Positions 34,100 through 42,253 of a stretch of 64,000 nt of DNA are shown here, in pieces. Within the stretch, counting starts at the first letter, position 1, and every line of letters starts with the position of its first letter. Origin of the DNA: Streptomyces rimosus subsp. rimosus (lineage in GTDB: Bacteria; Actinomycetota; Actinomycetes; Streptomycetales; Streptomycetaceae); NCBI RefSeq assembly GCF_000720725.1, contig NZ_JOCQ01000001.1, positions 124,001-188,000 of the forward strand, read 5' to 3'. A model generated the notes under the pieces. It was given only the letters and a program-made list of their open reading frames with translations. It was not told the origin of the DNA and made no database searches. The translations under genes and the position numbers were made by a program.

Positions 34100-34759
34100 C
34101 TACTCCTCCGCCCGCCGAGCCACCCCCACCACCGTCCACGGCAGTGCGGGACCGGGTCCGTGCCGCAGCAGACGGCCGCGCCGGTACGGTCCGATCTCGA
34201 AGCCCGCCGCCCGAATCTCGCCCAGCGGGTCGCGCGCCAGGTGGCAGTTGCCCATGAGCAGCGGCCACACCGTACGGTCCAGGGCCCGCTGCACCGTGGC
34301 GGGCCCGTGCCGCCGGGAACGCCCGTGTTCCAGGAAGCGGAGTTCGCCGCCCGGCCGCAGCACCCGCCGCAGTTCCGACAGCGAGCGCTGAATGTCACGC
34401 ACCGAGCACAGCACCAGCGACACCACCGCGGCGTCGAACGCCTCGCTCTTGACCGGCAGCGCTTCCGCGGTGGCCGGTACGACGTCCACCGGAATACCGG
34501 CGCGTGCCGCCTCGGTCAGGGCCCGGCGCCGTAACGTGCGTTCGGGCTCGACCGCGACCACTTCCGCCACGGTACGGGGATAGTGGGCGAAGTTCGGGCC
34601 CGTACCGGCGCCGATCTCGATCACCCGGCCCGAGAGCCCGGCCAGCATCTCGCGCCGCACGCCCGCGAGTCCGGCGCGGTGGTCCGCGAAACACGCGTAC
34701 CAGTGGGCGAAGACCGGGTGGTGCACGATGGCCCGCTCGACTGTCCTGCGGTCTGGCAT
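34100..34759 (-). CDS. Class I SAM-dependent methyltransferase
   Basis: A 219-aa methyltransferase of the UbiE-like type. AdoMet motif I reads VIEIGAGTGPNFAHYP (about residue 46), motif II VVAVEPERTLR and motif III LRRVLRPGGELRFLEHG. The substrate cannot be inferred; members of this shape methylate lipids, quinones or small molecules. Leu76 is a TTA codon (34532-34534). The gene is 117 bp downstream of bioD on the same strand, but nothing in it suggests a role in biotin synthesis (it does not look like BioC). Confidence 0.87.
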   Translation of the reverse strand: MPDRRTVERAIVHHPVFAHWYACFADHRAGLAGVRREMLAGLSGRVIEIGAGTGPNFAHYPRTVAEVVAVEPERTLRRRALTEAARAGIPVDVVPATAEALPVKSEAFDAAVVSLVLCSVRDIQRSLSELRRVLRPGGELRFLEHGRSRRHGPATVQRALDRTVWPLLMGNCHLARDPLGEIRAAGFEIGPYRRGRLLRHGPGPALPWTVVGVARRAEE

Positions 34760-34876
34760 GGCTGGGTCCCTTCACCGGACGACGTTCGCCGGTTCGAGTG
34801 TCCGCCCTTGCCGTGCCGCGGTACCACCGTGGGAGCGCGATGCGGTGCCGGGGACCGGGAAGCGCCGTGCGGCGGG

Positions 34877-35563
34877 TTACGCGGTGCCGCCGAGCGCGGG
34901 CGCCAGCCAGACCGGTGCCCGCGTACGGAACTCCTCGGGCGCCAGGCTTCCCGCTCCCTCCGGGATACGGCCCAGGAGCGGCGCGCCGGCCGCCTCGGGG
35001 AAGTCGTCGAGATTGCAGCGGGCGGCGAGACCCGGCCGCGCGGGCCAGCTGCCGACCACGATTCCCGGCGAGTCGATGCCGTACGACCGCAGGGCGAGCG
35101 CGGTCAGCGCCACCGCGTTGAGCGCCCCCAGACCGGCCTGCGCCACCACCAGCACAGGGGCCCCGGCCAGGCGCGCCGCGTCGGCGAGGGTCGAGCCCTC
35201 GTCGTCGAACCGCACGAGCAGGCCGCCCGCGCCCTCGACCAGGACGAGGTCGTGCGAGGCCGCCAGTTTGGCCGCGGCCTCGGCGATCTCCTCGGGGCGC
35301 ACCGGCGGCAGCCCGGCGCGGCGGGCCGCGGTCGCGGGGGCCAACGGTTCGGGGTAGCGGGCCAGTTCCGCCGTGGTGACGCGCGGGCCCGCGAGCCGTA
35401 CGACGTCCGCGGTGTCGCCGGGCTCGTGCGCGGCGACACCCGTCTGGGCGGGTTTGAGCACGGCCACGGAACGGCCCTGACCGAGGGCCGTGGCGGCGAG
35501 CGCCGCCGTGGTCACGGTCTTCCCGATCTCCGTGCAGGTTCCGGTAACGAACAGCACCGGCAT
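34877..35563 (-). CDS. bioD: Dethiobiotin synthetase
   Basis: A 228-aa enzyme that closes the ureido ring of dethiobiotin with CO2 and ATP. The P-loop is VTGTCTEIGKT (third residue of the loop Cys where Gly or Asp is usual), and KPAQTG and VLVEGAGGLLV are the other family landmarks. I start at the ATG at 35563 (MPVLFVTGT). It is the last gene of bioB-bioA-bioD, 98 bp after the bioA stop. Confidence 0.95.
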   Translation of the reverse strand: MPVLFVTGTCTEIGKTVTTAALAATALGQGRSVAVLKPAQTGVAAHEPGDTADVVRLAGPRVTTAELARYPEPLAPATAARRAGLPPVRPEEIAEAAAKLAASHDLVLVEGAGGLLVRFDDEGSTLADAARLAGAPVLVVAQAGLGALNAVALTALALRSYGIDSPGIVVGSWPARPGLAARCNLDDFPEAAGAPLLGRIPEGAGSLAPEEFRTRAPVWLAPALGGTA

Positions 35564-35661
35564 GAGTGTTCTTTCTCCTGTCGTCTCGTCGAGGTCGGCT
35601 GTCGCCGTGCCGGGCGCCCGGAATGCCGGTCCTCGCGCGTGCATTCCCGCGCCCGGCCCTC

Positions 35662-36984
35662 TCAGCTCTCCCGGGCCACCGCGCACACCGCCGCGCAGAT
35701 CCGTGCGATGTCCTCGTCCCCGGTGATGTACGGCGGCATCGTGTACACCAGGTCGCGGAACGGGCGCAGCCACACGCCCTCCCGGGCCGCGGCCCGGGTC
35801 GCGGACGCCATGTCCACCTCGTGGCCGAGCTGGACGATGCCGATCGCGCCCAGCACCCGTACATCCCGTACGCCTTCGAGGGCCGCGGCACCGGCGAGCC
35901 CGTCCCGCAGGCCGGCCTCGATCCGCTTGACCTCACGGGCCCAGTCCTGGGACAGCAGCAGGTCCACCGAGGCGTTGGCGACCGCGGCGGCCAGCGGGTT
36001 GCCCATGAAGGTCGGGCCGTGCGCGAGCACCGGCACCTCGCCCCGGGAGATCCCGTCCGCCACCTCGGCGGTGCACAACGTCGCGGCCATGGTGAGGTAT
36101 CCGCCGGTCAGCGCCTTGCCCACACACATCACGTCGGGCGTGACGCCCGCGTGCCCGGCGGCGAACAGTGAACCCGTACGGCCGAAGCCGGTGGCGATCT
36201 CGTCCAGAACGAGCAGCACGCCGTGTTCGTCGCAGGCCTCGCGCAGCACCCGCAGATAGCCGGGGGAGTGGAAGGACATACCGCCCGCGCCCTGGACCAC
36301 CGGCTCCACGATGACCGCCGCCAGCTCGTCGGCGTGCCGGGCGATCAGGTCGCGCAGCTGCGCCTCGTAGGCCGGGTCCGGCGGGGCGTCGAAGCCCGGC
36401 GGTGGCGCGTCCGCGAACAGCTGCCGGGGCAGGGCGCCCTGCCACAGCCCGTGCATGCCGCCCTCCGGGTCGCACACCGACATCGGCTGCCAGGTGTCGC
36501 CGTGGTAGCCGCCGCGCCAGGTCATCAGCCGCTGCTTGCGGGGCCGGCCGACCGAGCGCCAGTACTGGAGGCACATCTTCACGGCGACCTCGACCGACAC
36601 CGATCCGGAGTCGGCGAGGAAGACGTGCTCCAGGCCGTCCGGAGTGATCTCCACCAGCCGGGCGGCGAGCCGCACGGCGGGCTCATGGGTGAGCCCGCCG
36701 AACATCACATGGCTCATCCGGTCCAGCTGGCCGCGGGCGGCCTCATTGAGCACAGGGTGGTTGTATCCGTGCACCGCCGACCACCAGGAGGACATTCCGT
36801 CCACCAATTCGGTCCGGCCCTCGACGGGTTCGGCCAACCGCAGTCGTACGCCGGATGCCGACGCGACGACCAGCGGATCGGTCCGGCCGGGCATCGGGCC
36901 GTACGGATGCCAGACGTGCTGCCGGTCGAGCGCCCGCAGTTCGGGGGCGGACAGCGGGCCGGACAGCTGGGCGGGCTCAGGCAT
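35662..36984 (-). CDS. bioA: Adenosylmethionine-8-amino-7-oxononanoate aminotransferase
   Basis: A 440-aa class III PLP aminotransferase making 7,8-diaminopelargonate with SAM as amino donor. Landmarks: HVWHPYGPM near the N-terminus, GMSSWWSAVHGYNHP (the BioA-specific WW region), YHGDTWQPMSV, LLVLDEIATGFGRTGS and the PLP lysine in MCVGKALTGGY. The start at 36984 overlaps the end of bioB by 8 bp, so the genes are translationally coupled. Confidence 0.96.
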   Translation of the reverse strand: MPEPAQLSGPLSAPELRALDRQHVWHPYGPMPGRTDPLVVASASGVRLRLAEPVEGRTELVDGMSSWWSAVHGYNHPVLNEAARGQLDRMSHVMFGGLTHEPAVRLAARLVEITPDGLEHVFLADSGSVSVEVAVKMCLQYWRSVGRPRKQRLMTWRGGYHGDTWQPMSVCDPEGGMHGLWQGALPRQLFADAPPPGFDAPPDPAYEAQLRDLIARHADELAAVIVEPVVQGAGGMSFHSPGYLRVLREACDEHGVLLVLDEIATGFGRTGSLFAAGHAGVTPDVMCVGKALTGGYLTMAATLCTAEVADGISRGEVPVLAHGPTFMGNPLAAAVANASVDLLLSQDWAREVKRIEAGLRDGLAGAAALEGVRDVRVLGAIGIVQLGHEVDMASATRAAAREGVWLRPFRDLVYTMPPYITGDEDIARICAAVCAVARES

Positions 36985-38182
36985 TCGGCGGCAGCTCCGT
37001 ACCCGCGCCCCGGCGGCGGACGGCGACCAGGTCCGTACGGGCCTCACCGGCGGCCGACGCGTCGGCGTCAGCCCGTGCGCCGTCCCCTGCGACCGCTTCC
37101 GCCGCGCCGTCGCCGTCCCCGCACGGCCCACAGCCACCGCCCCCGTGCCCGCCGCAGCCCCCGCCCGCGAGCGCGTCCGCACGGTGCTCCGGCAGCGTGG
37201 TGGTATCCGTGCCCTCCACCTCGAAGCCCGCGTCGGCGATCATCGCCAGGTCGTCCTTGCCGGCCTGGCCCTCGCTGGTCAGGTAGTCACCCAGGAAGAT
37301 GGAGTTGGCCAGGTGCAGGGCGAGCGGCTGCAGGGAGCGCAGGTGCACCTCGCGACCGCCGGCGAGCCGTACCTCGACGTCGGGGCAGACGAAGCGGACC
37401 ATCGCCAGGATGCGCAGCGCGCGCTGGGGCGTGAGGTTCCACTCCTTGGCCAGAGGGGTGCCCTCGAACGGGATCAGGAAGTTCACCGGGACCGAGTCCG
37501 GGTCCAGCTCGCGCAGTGCGAACACCACGTCCACCAGGTCCGCGTCGCTCTCGCCCATGCCCGCGATCAGGCCGGAGCAGGCGGACAGGCCCGCCGCCTG
37601 CGCCTGGTGCACCGTGTCGACCCGGTCGGCGTAGGTGTGGGTGGTGGTGATGTCCCCGTAGGTGGCCTCGGAGGTGTTGAGGTTGTGGTTGTAGGCGTCC
37701 GCGCCCGCGGCCCGCAGCCGGGCCGCCTGCCCCTCCGAGAGCAGGCCCAGGCACGCGCACACCTCGACGCCCTCGTTCTGCTCCTTGATGGCGGCGATGG
37801 TCTGCGACACCCGGTCCACGTCCCGGTCCGTCGGCCCCCGGCCGCTGGCCACGATGCACACCCGCTTGGCGCCGCCGGCCACCCCGGCCGCGGCGGCCTC
37901 GGACGCCTCCTCCGGCTTCAGCCAGGTGTACTTGAGGATCTCCGCCTTGGACCCGAGCCGCTGGGAGCAGTACGAGCAGTCCTCCGGGCACAGCCCGGAC
38001 TTCAGGTTGACCAGGTAGTTCAGCTTCACCCGCCGCCCGAACCACCGGCGGCGCACCTTTCCGGCCGCGGCCACCACGTCGAGCAGGTCGTCGTCGGACG
38101 TCGCCAGTACGGCGAGCGCCTCTTCGCGGGTCGGCGATTCGCGCCGCAGCCCCTTGTCCACCAGCGTTGTCAGCAGATCCAT
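36977..38182 (-). CDS. bioB: Biotin synthase with Cys/Gly/His-rich tail
   Basis: A 401-aa radical-SAM enzyme that inserts sulfur into dethiobiotin. The cluster motif reads CPEDCSYCSQ, with the later conserved stretch YNHNLNTSEATYGDITTTHTYADR and the second cluster ligands around VCACLG and CSGLIAGMGES. Most BioB proteins end at about 340 aa; here a tail of about 70 residues contains GGGCGGHGGGGCGPCGDGDG, then Ala/Asp-rich sequence. I start at the ATG at 38182 (MDLLTTLVDKG); an ATG at 38266 would add a 28-residue non-family lead. First gene of bioBAD, divergent from bioF. Confidence 0.95.
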   Translation of the reverse strand: MDLLTTLVDKGLRRESPTREEALAVLATSDDDLLDVVAAAGKVRRRWFGRRVKLNYLVNLKSGLCPEDCSYCSQRLGSKAEILKYTWLKPEEASEAAAAGVAGGAKRVCIVASGRGPTDRDVDRVSQTIAAIKEQNEGVEVCACLGLLSEGQAARLRAAGADAYNHNLNTSEATYGDITTTHTYADRVDTVHQAQAAGLSACSGLIAGMGESDADLVDVVFALRELDPDSVPVNFLIPFEGTPLAKEWNLTPQRALRILAMVRFVCPDVEVRLAGGREVHLRSLQPLALHLANSIFLGDYLTSEGQAGKDDLAMIADAGFEVEGTDTTTLPEHRADALAGGGCGGHGGGGCGPCGDGDGAAEAVAGDGARADADASAAGEARTDLVAVRRRGAGTELPPNA

Positions 38183-38270
38183 GGCGCTGATCCTGACGTA
38201 CGGCCACTGCCCGCGACCATGGAGGAACCCAACAACGGCGCTCTTTCGGGGTGTGTGCATGGCCACACCG

Positions 38271-38300
38271 TAAGACCGCGTAACGACCGCTAACGTCTAT
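38271..38300. promoter_or_regulatory. Three 10-bp direct repeats in the bioB/bioF divergent region
   Basis: TAAGACCGCG, TAACGACCGC and TAACGTCTAT follow each other at exact 10-bp steps (38271, 38281, 38291), i.e. on one helix face. They sit between bioB (38182) and bioF (38329). They could be regulator sites; a standard biotin operator palindrome is not visible. Confidence 0.4.
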
Positions 38301-38328
38301 CGACAGCCCACAAACGCGAAGGAAACCG

Positions 38329-39570
38329 ATGCACCAGGACGATCCCGTTCCGCCGGCGCCCCGCGGCGGGCCGCCACCGCCTCACGACGTGCCGGTGGAG
38401 CCGGTCGCGGCCCGCCGCGGCACCGGCGCGCGGACCGCCGCCTTCGGCTGGATCGACACGGCCCGCGAACAGCGCCGCCGGGCGGGCCTCGTCCGTACCC
38501 TCCGGCCGCGGCCGGTCGAGTCGCCGCTGCTGGACCTGGCGAGCAACGACTACCTCGGACTGGCCCGGCACCCCGAGGTCACCCGCGGCGCCGCGCAGGC
38601 CGCGCACCGCTGGGGCGCGGGCGCCACCGGCTCCCGTCTGGTGTCCGGCAGCACCGAGCTGCACGCCCGCCTGGAGGCCGAACTCGCCGATTTCTGCGGC
38701 TTCGAGGCCGCCCTCGTGCTGTCCTCCGGCTACGCGGCCAACCTCGCCGCCGTCACCGCCCTCGGCGGCCACGGCAGCCTGATCGTCTCGGACGCGGGCA
38801 ACCACGCCTCGCTCATCGACGGCTGCCGGCTCGCCAGGGCCCGGACCGTCGTGGCTCCGCACGCCGACCCCGACGCGGTACGCAAGTCACTGGACGGGCA
38901 TGACGGCCCGGCGCTCGCCGTCACCGACGCCGTTTTCTCGGTGGACGGCGACGCCGCGCCGCTGCGGTCCCTCGCCGAAGTCTGCCGGGCACAAGGCGCG
39001 GCCCTGCTCGTCGACGACGCGCACGGGCTGGGCGTGCTCGGCGACGGGGGGCGCGGCGCGCTGTACGCGGCCGGGCTGGCCGGGGACGCGGACGTGGTCG
39101 CCACCGCGACGCTGTCGAAGTCCCTCGGCAGCCAGGGGGGCGTGGTCCTCGGACCGGCCCGGGTCATCGAGCACCTGGTCAACACCGCGCGGACCTTCAT
39201 CTTCGACACCGGACTCGCCCCCGCGGCGGCCGGCGGGGCCCGCACGGCGCTGCGGCTGCTGCGCCGCGAGCCGGAGCGCGCGAGCCGGGCGCGCGAGGTG
39301 GCGGACGAACTCCACGAGCGGCTCACCGCCGCCGGGCTGACGGCCGCCCGCCCGGACGCCGCCGTGGTGTCCGTACGGGCGCCCTCGCCGGAACAGGCCG
39401 TCCGGTGGGCCGCGGACTGCCGCGACGCGGGCCTCCTGGTCGGCTGCTTCCGCCCGCCGTCCGTACCCGACGGCATCTCCCGGCTCCGGCTGACCGCCCG
39501 CGCGGACCTGACCCCGCGGCAGACACGGGAAGCGGTCCGCACGATCCTGCGGACCGCGCCCGGGGCCTGA
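38329..39570 (+). CDS. bioF: 8-amino-7-oxononanoate synthase
   Basis: A 413-aa PLP enzyme condensing pimeloyl-thioester with alanine, the first step of the biotin ring pathway. Landmarks: SPLLDLASNDYLGLARHPEV, GAGATGSRLVSGSTELHARLE, DDAHGLGVLGDGGRGAL and the PLP lysine in TATLSKSLGSQGGVVLG. The N-terminal 45 residues are Pro-rich and not part of the core. GAAGGAAA precedes the ATG. It is divergent from bioBAD, so the four genes share one control region. Confidence 0.95.
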   Translation: MHQDDPVPPAPRGGPPPPHDVPVEPVAARRGTGARTAAFGWIDTAREQRRRAGLVRTLRPRPVESPLLDLASNDYLGLARHPEVTRGAAQAAHRWGAGATGSRLVSGSTELHARLEAELADFCGFEAALVLSSGYAANLAAVTALGGHGSLIVSDAGNHASLIDGCRLARARTVVAPHADPDAVRKSLDGHDGPALAVTDAVFSVDGDAAPLRSLAEVCRAQGAALLVDDAHGLGVLGDGGRGALYAAGLAGDADVVATATLSKSLGSQGGVVLGPARVIEHLVNTARTFIFDTGLAPAAAGGARTALRLLRREPERASRAREVADELHERLTAAGLTAARPDAAVVSVRAPSPEQAVRWAADCRDAGLLVGCFRPPSVPDGISRLRLTARADLTPRQTREAVRTILRTAPGA

Positions 39571-39594
39571 GAGGTTTTCGTACGGCGGACCGGC

Positions 39595-39837
39595 TCACCC
39601 CGCCTCGGCGAAGGCGAAGCCGTGGTTGGCCAGCCCGCCGACGAAGGTCGTCCAGGCGGCGGAGGTGAACAGCAGGGCCGGGCCCGCGGTGTTCTTCGAG
39701 TCGCGCACCGCGAGCAGCCCGGGGCCGATACGGGCCGTCTCCACGCAGTTGTTCATCCCGGTGCTGCGGCTGCTGCGCCGCCACCGGACGCCGGGCGGAA
39801 CGGTGCGGGGCCGGGCGTGCCCGGACGGGACTGACAT
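39595..39837 (-). CDS. DUF397 small regulatory protein
   Basis: An 80-aa DUF397 protein. The family pattern is clear: WRRSSRSTGMNNCVETA, AVRDSKNTAGPALLFTSAAWTTFVGGL. In actinomycetes DUF397 proteins are made with an XRE regulator of the DUF5753 type and an ATP-binding protein; they are small antitoxin-like or BldB-like modulators. Here it follows the XRE gene after 9 bp on the same strand, an obvious operon. Confidence 0.93.
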   Translation of the reverse strand: MSVPSGHARPRTVPPGVRWRRSSRSTGMNNCVETARIGPGLLAVRDSKNTAGPALLFTSAAWTTFVGGLANHGFAFAEAG

Positions 39838-39846
39838 GGTGCCTCC

Positions 39847-40731
39847 TCAGACGCCGGTGCCGGCCCATGAGGTATCGGCGGCCCGGGCGATGAATTCCGC
39901 TGACTTCTCGCAGGAGAGGGCGCGCCCCCGCAGCGTGTCGAACGCATCGCTGTACGCCCTGAGGTCCTCTTTACGCTCCAAGTAGAGGCTACTCGTCAAG
40001 TGGTCGAGAACAACCACATCCAAGTCAGAAGTGAGCGGAAAGGAGAAGATAACGAAAGGGCCGGTGATGCCGATGTGCACACCGGACGCGAAGGGCAGCA
40101 CCTGCAGTCGCACATGCGGCCTTTGCCCCACGTCCAGAATGTGGCGGAGCTGGGCCGCCATCACCCGGGGCGAGCCGATCTCCCGCCGCAGCACCGCCTC
40201 GTCCAGCACCGCCCACAGCTCCAGCGGCCGCTCGCCCCGCAGCACCTCCTGGCGGGCCATGCGCACCTCCACCAGCTCGTCGACCTGCCGCGCGGGCAGG
40301 CCGGACAGCGTCGCGCGGGTCACCGTCCGCGCGTAGTCCGGCGTCTGGAGCAGCCCCGGCACCACCGTCGTCTCCAGCGTGCGCGCCCGCGACGCCCCGA
40401 ACTCCAGGCTGATGAAGTCCCGGTACTCCGGCGGCAGCAGGTCGCGGTGCGTGTGCCACCAGCCCTGCCGACCGCTGCCGTCCTGCGCGCCGCCCCCGCA
40501 CAGCGCCGCCAGCAGGGCGCGCAACTCCGCGTCCCGGACGCCGTACGCGTCCAGCAGCAGTTCGACATCGCCCGGTTTCGCCCCGCTGCGACCGGTCTCG
40601 ATGCGGCTGACCTTGGACTGGTGCCACCCGACCCGGCGGGCCGCCTCGTCGCTGGTGAGTCCGGCGAGCGTCCGCTGACGCCGTAATTCGGCGCCCAGCT
40701 TGCGGCGGCGCACCACGGGCCCGTGCCCCAT
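39847..40731 (-). CDS. XRE-family regulator with DUF5753 domain, TTA-containing
   Basis: A 294-aa regulator with an N-terminal XRE helix-turn-helix (LAGLTSDEAARRVGWHQSKVSRIETGRSG, about 22-50) and a C-terminal DUF5753 domain (about 95-285). GGAGG lies seven bases upstream of the ATG at 40731. Leu16 is encoded by TTA (40684-40686), so full-length protein may appear only when the bldA tRNA is charged. It forms an operon with the DUF397 gene downstream and is divergent from the ATP-binding gene at 41033. This trio is a recurrent streptomycete unit tied to development and antibiotic control. Confidence 0.92.
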   Translation of the reverse strand: MGHGPVVRRRKLGAELRRQRTLAGLTSDEAARRVGWHQSKVSRIETGRSGAKPGDVELLLDAYGVRDAELRALLAALCGGGAQDGSGRQGWWHTHRDLLPPEYRDFISLEFGASRARTLETTVVPGLLQTPDYARTVTRATLSGLPARQVDELVEVRMARQEVLRGERPLELWAVLDEAVLRREIGSPRVMAAQLRHILDVGQRPHVRLQVLPFASGVHIGITGPFVIFSFPLTSDLDVVVLDHLTSSLYLERKEDLRAYSDAFDTLRGRALSCEKSAEFIARAADTSWAGTGV

Positions 40732-41032
40732 GCCGATTCCTCCGTTGCTGTCCGTGAGGCCATCCCCGTGCGCGCGCACCCGGCCCCGGTGGCCGATTCC
40801 GATCCGACAGTGTGCCGCGCAAATACGGTCTCGCGTAGCAGAGTTCACTGCTTCGGGCGACAGATATATGCACATCTTGGTGGATGACCCGTCACAGTCG
40901 CAGCATGAGTGGCAGTCTGGCGCACAGCAGCGGTCCGAGGCCGGAGACGAGGGTGCCGAAAAGACCGGAAAGCGACGGCGGCTTCCTCCGGCGGGCCGGT
41001 GTCGAGCCTCGGTGGGAAAGGGACGGGTCGCG
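40732..41032. other. Divergent control region of the XRE/ATP-binding unit
   Basis: A 301-bp region without a convincing gene. It has a locally AT-rich patch (about 40855-40875, including CAGATATATGCAC) where divergent promoters could sit. No clear palindrome was found. Confidence 0.4.
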
Positions 41033-41461
41033 ATGGCAGACCACCAGGAATCCTCACTCACTCTGCCCAGCACACCGGCTTCGGTCGCCGAGGCTCGCAG
41101 GTACGTCACGGGCGTGCTCGCCGAATGGGGCCTGCCGGACCGGACGGAGACGGCCGACACCGTGCGTCTGATCGTCTCGGAGCTGGCCACCAACGCCGTG
41201 CAGCACACCTTCGGCCGGTCCCCGGCCTTCACCGTCGACGTCCGGCTCGACCGCGACGAGCGGCTGCGGATCGGTGTCACCGACGACCATCCGCGCTGGC
41301 CGAAGCGGCTGCCGGCGGCCGTCCAGCAGGACAACGGGCGGGGGATGGTGATCGTCCGCTTCCTCACGGCGGAGTCCGGAGGGCAGCTGACGGTCGAGCC
41401 GACGGAAACCGGGGGCAAGACGGTGTGCATCACGCTGCCATGGAAATCGTTTCTTCCCTAG
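41033..41461 (+). CDS. ATP-binding protein, anti-sigma regulatory factor type (HATPase_c)
   Basis: A 142-aa GHKL ATPase-fold protein of the RsbW/SpoIIAB-like group. The N box reads IVSELATNAVQHTFGRSP, the G1 box IGVTDDHPRWPKR and the G2 region DNGRGMVIVRFL. Such proteins bind a sigma factor or act as a kinase of an anti-anti-sigma factor; in this gene arrangement the partner is usually the DUF397 or XRE protein. I start at the ATG at 41033; the in-frame upstream stretch is not protein-like. Confidence 0.9.
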   Translation: MADHQESSLTLPSTPASVAEARRYVTGVLAEWGLPDRTETADTVRLIVSELATNAVQHTFGRSPAFTVDVRLDRDERLRIGVTDDHPRWPKRLPAAVQQDNGRGMVIVRFLTAESGGQLTVEPTETGGKTVCITLPWKSFLP

Positions 41462-41476
41462 CGAAGGCGCGGCATC

Positions 41477-42067
41477 TCACGGCTTGGTGAGGAAGCGCGG
41501 CCGGCGGCGGCGCCCTCCGCCGCATGCGCAGCCCACGCCGTCGTCCCGCACCTGCCGGTAGGTGGGACTGCTCTCCCGGCCGCAGCGGGAACAGCGGCAC
41601 GGCCACGGCTCGTAGGCGCCGGGGCAGGGGACGAGCGGCGTGAGCCCGGCGGCGTACATGACGCGCTCGGCGACGGTGGCCGGTCCGGGGGCGGTGACCG
41701 GTCCAGGGATGGCTGGGGGCGGGGTGGCTTGGGGGACGGCCGAAGCCGTGGTTGCGGGAGGGGCGGTGATTACGGGAGGGACGGATGGGGCCGGGGGCGG
41801 CGCGAAACCGCCATGCGCGGGACCGCCCGCCACGCGACCGCCGTTCGCCGGGGTTCCGCCCATCGGCTCTCCGCCTGCCGGCTCTCCGCCCGCGGACACT
41901 CCGCCCACAAGATCGCCCGGATGCCACTGATGCAGGCAGGACGCGCACCACCACAGGAGCTCGCCGGCGCCGTAGACCCCCTCGTCCTCCCACAGCACGT
42001 CCGTGCTGCCGCAGGCCGGGCAGGGGGCGGCGGGGGAGCGGCGGCGCAGAAGTCCGCGCAGGTTCAC
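41477..42067 (-). CDS. Hypothetical protein with two zinc-ribbon-like cysteine clusters
   Basis: A 196-aa protein of unrecognised family. Near the N-terminus CPACGSTDVLWED and later WCASCLHQW form one four-Cys ribbon; near the C-terminus CRCSRCG and GCACGGG form another. Between them is a long Gly/Pro/Ala-rich linker with GGEPAGGEPMGG repeats. It could be a small nucleic-acid or protein-interaction adaptor, but no function is established. Start is uncertain: I use the GTG at 42067 (VNLRGLLRRR) with CAGGA upstream; the frame stays open to 42178. Its 3' end is 16 bp from the ATP-binding gene's stop, convergent. Confidence 0.65.
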   Translation of the reverse strand: MNLRGLLRRRSPAAPCPACGSTDVLWEDEGVYGAGELLWWCASCLHQWHPGDLVGGVSAGGEPAGGEPMGGTPANGGRVAGGPAHGGFAPPPAPSVPPVITAPPATTASAVPQATPPPAIPGPVTAPGPATVAERVMYAAGLTPLVPCPGAYEPWPCRCSRCGRESSPTYRQVRDDGVGCACGGGRRRRPRFLTKP

Positions 42068-42253
42068 GAGTCGGTCCTGGTGTGCGGGGGCTGGGGCAGG
42101 TGCGTGTGCATGGGTCTCCTCACGTGCTAAGGAGACTCCATCGGTTCGCCGCCGCCAAAGCAAGGACGACCAGGTCACAAAAGATTTCCACCGCGCGGTG
42201 TCCGCCGGCCTCCCGGGGTACCGCGGGGGTTCGCCGGGCCGGGCGGAGGGCTC

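Noticed and set aside
36977..39570. Biotin genes as part of a horizontally acquired island
   Set aside because: Composition and codon usage match the neighbours and the gene set is the standard streptomycete one.
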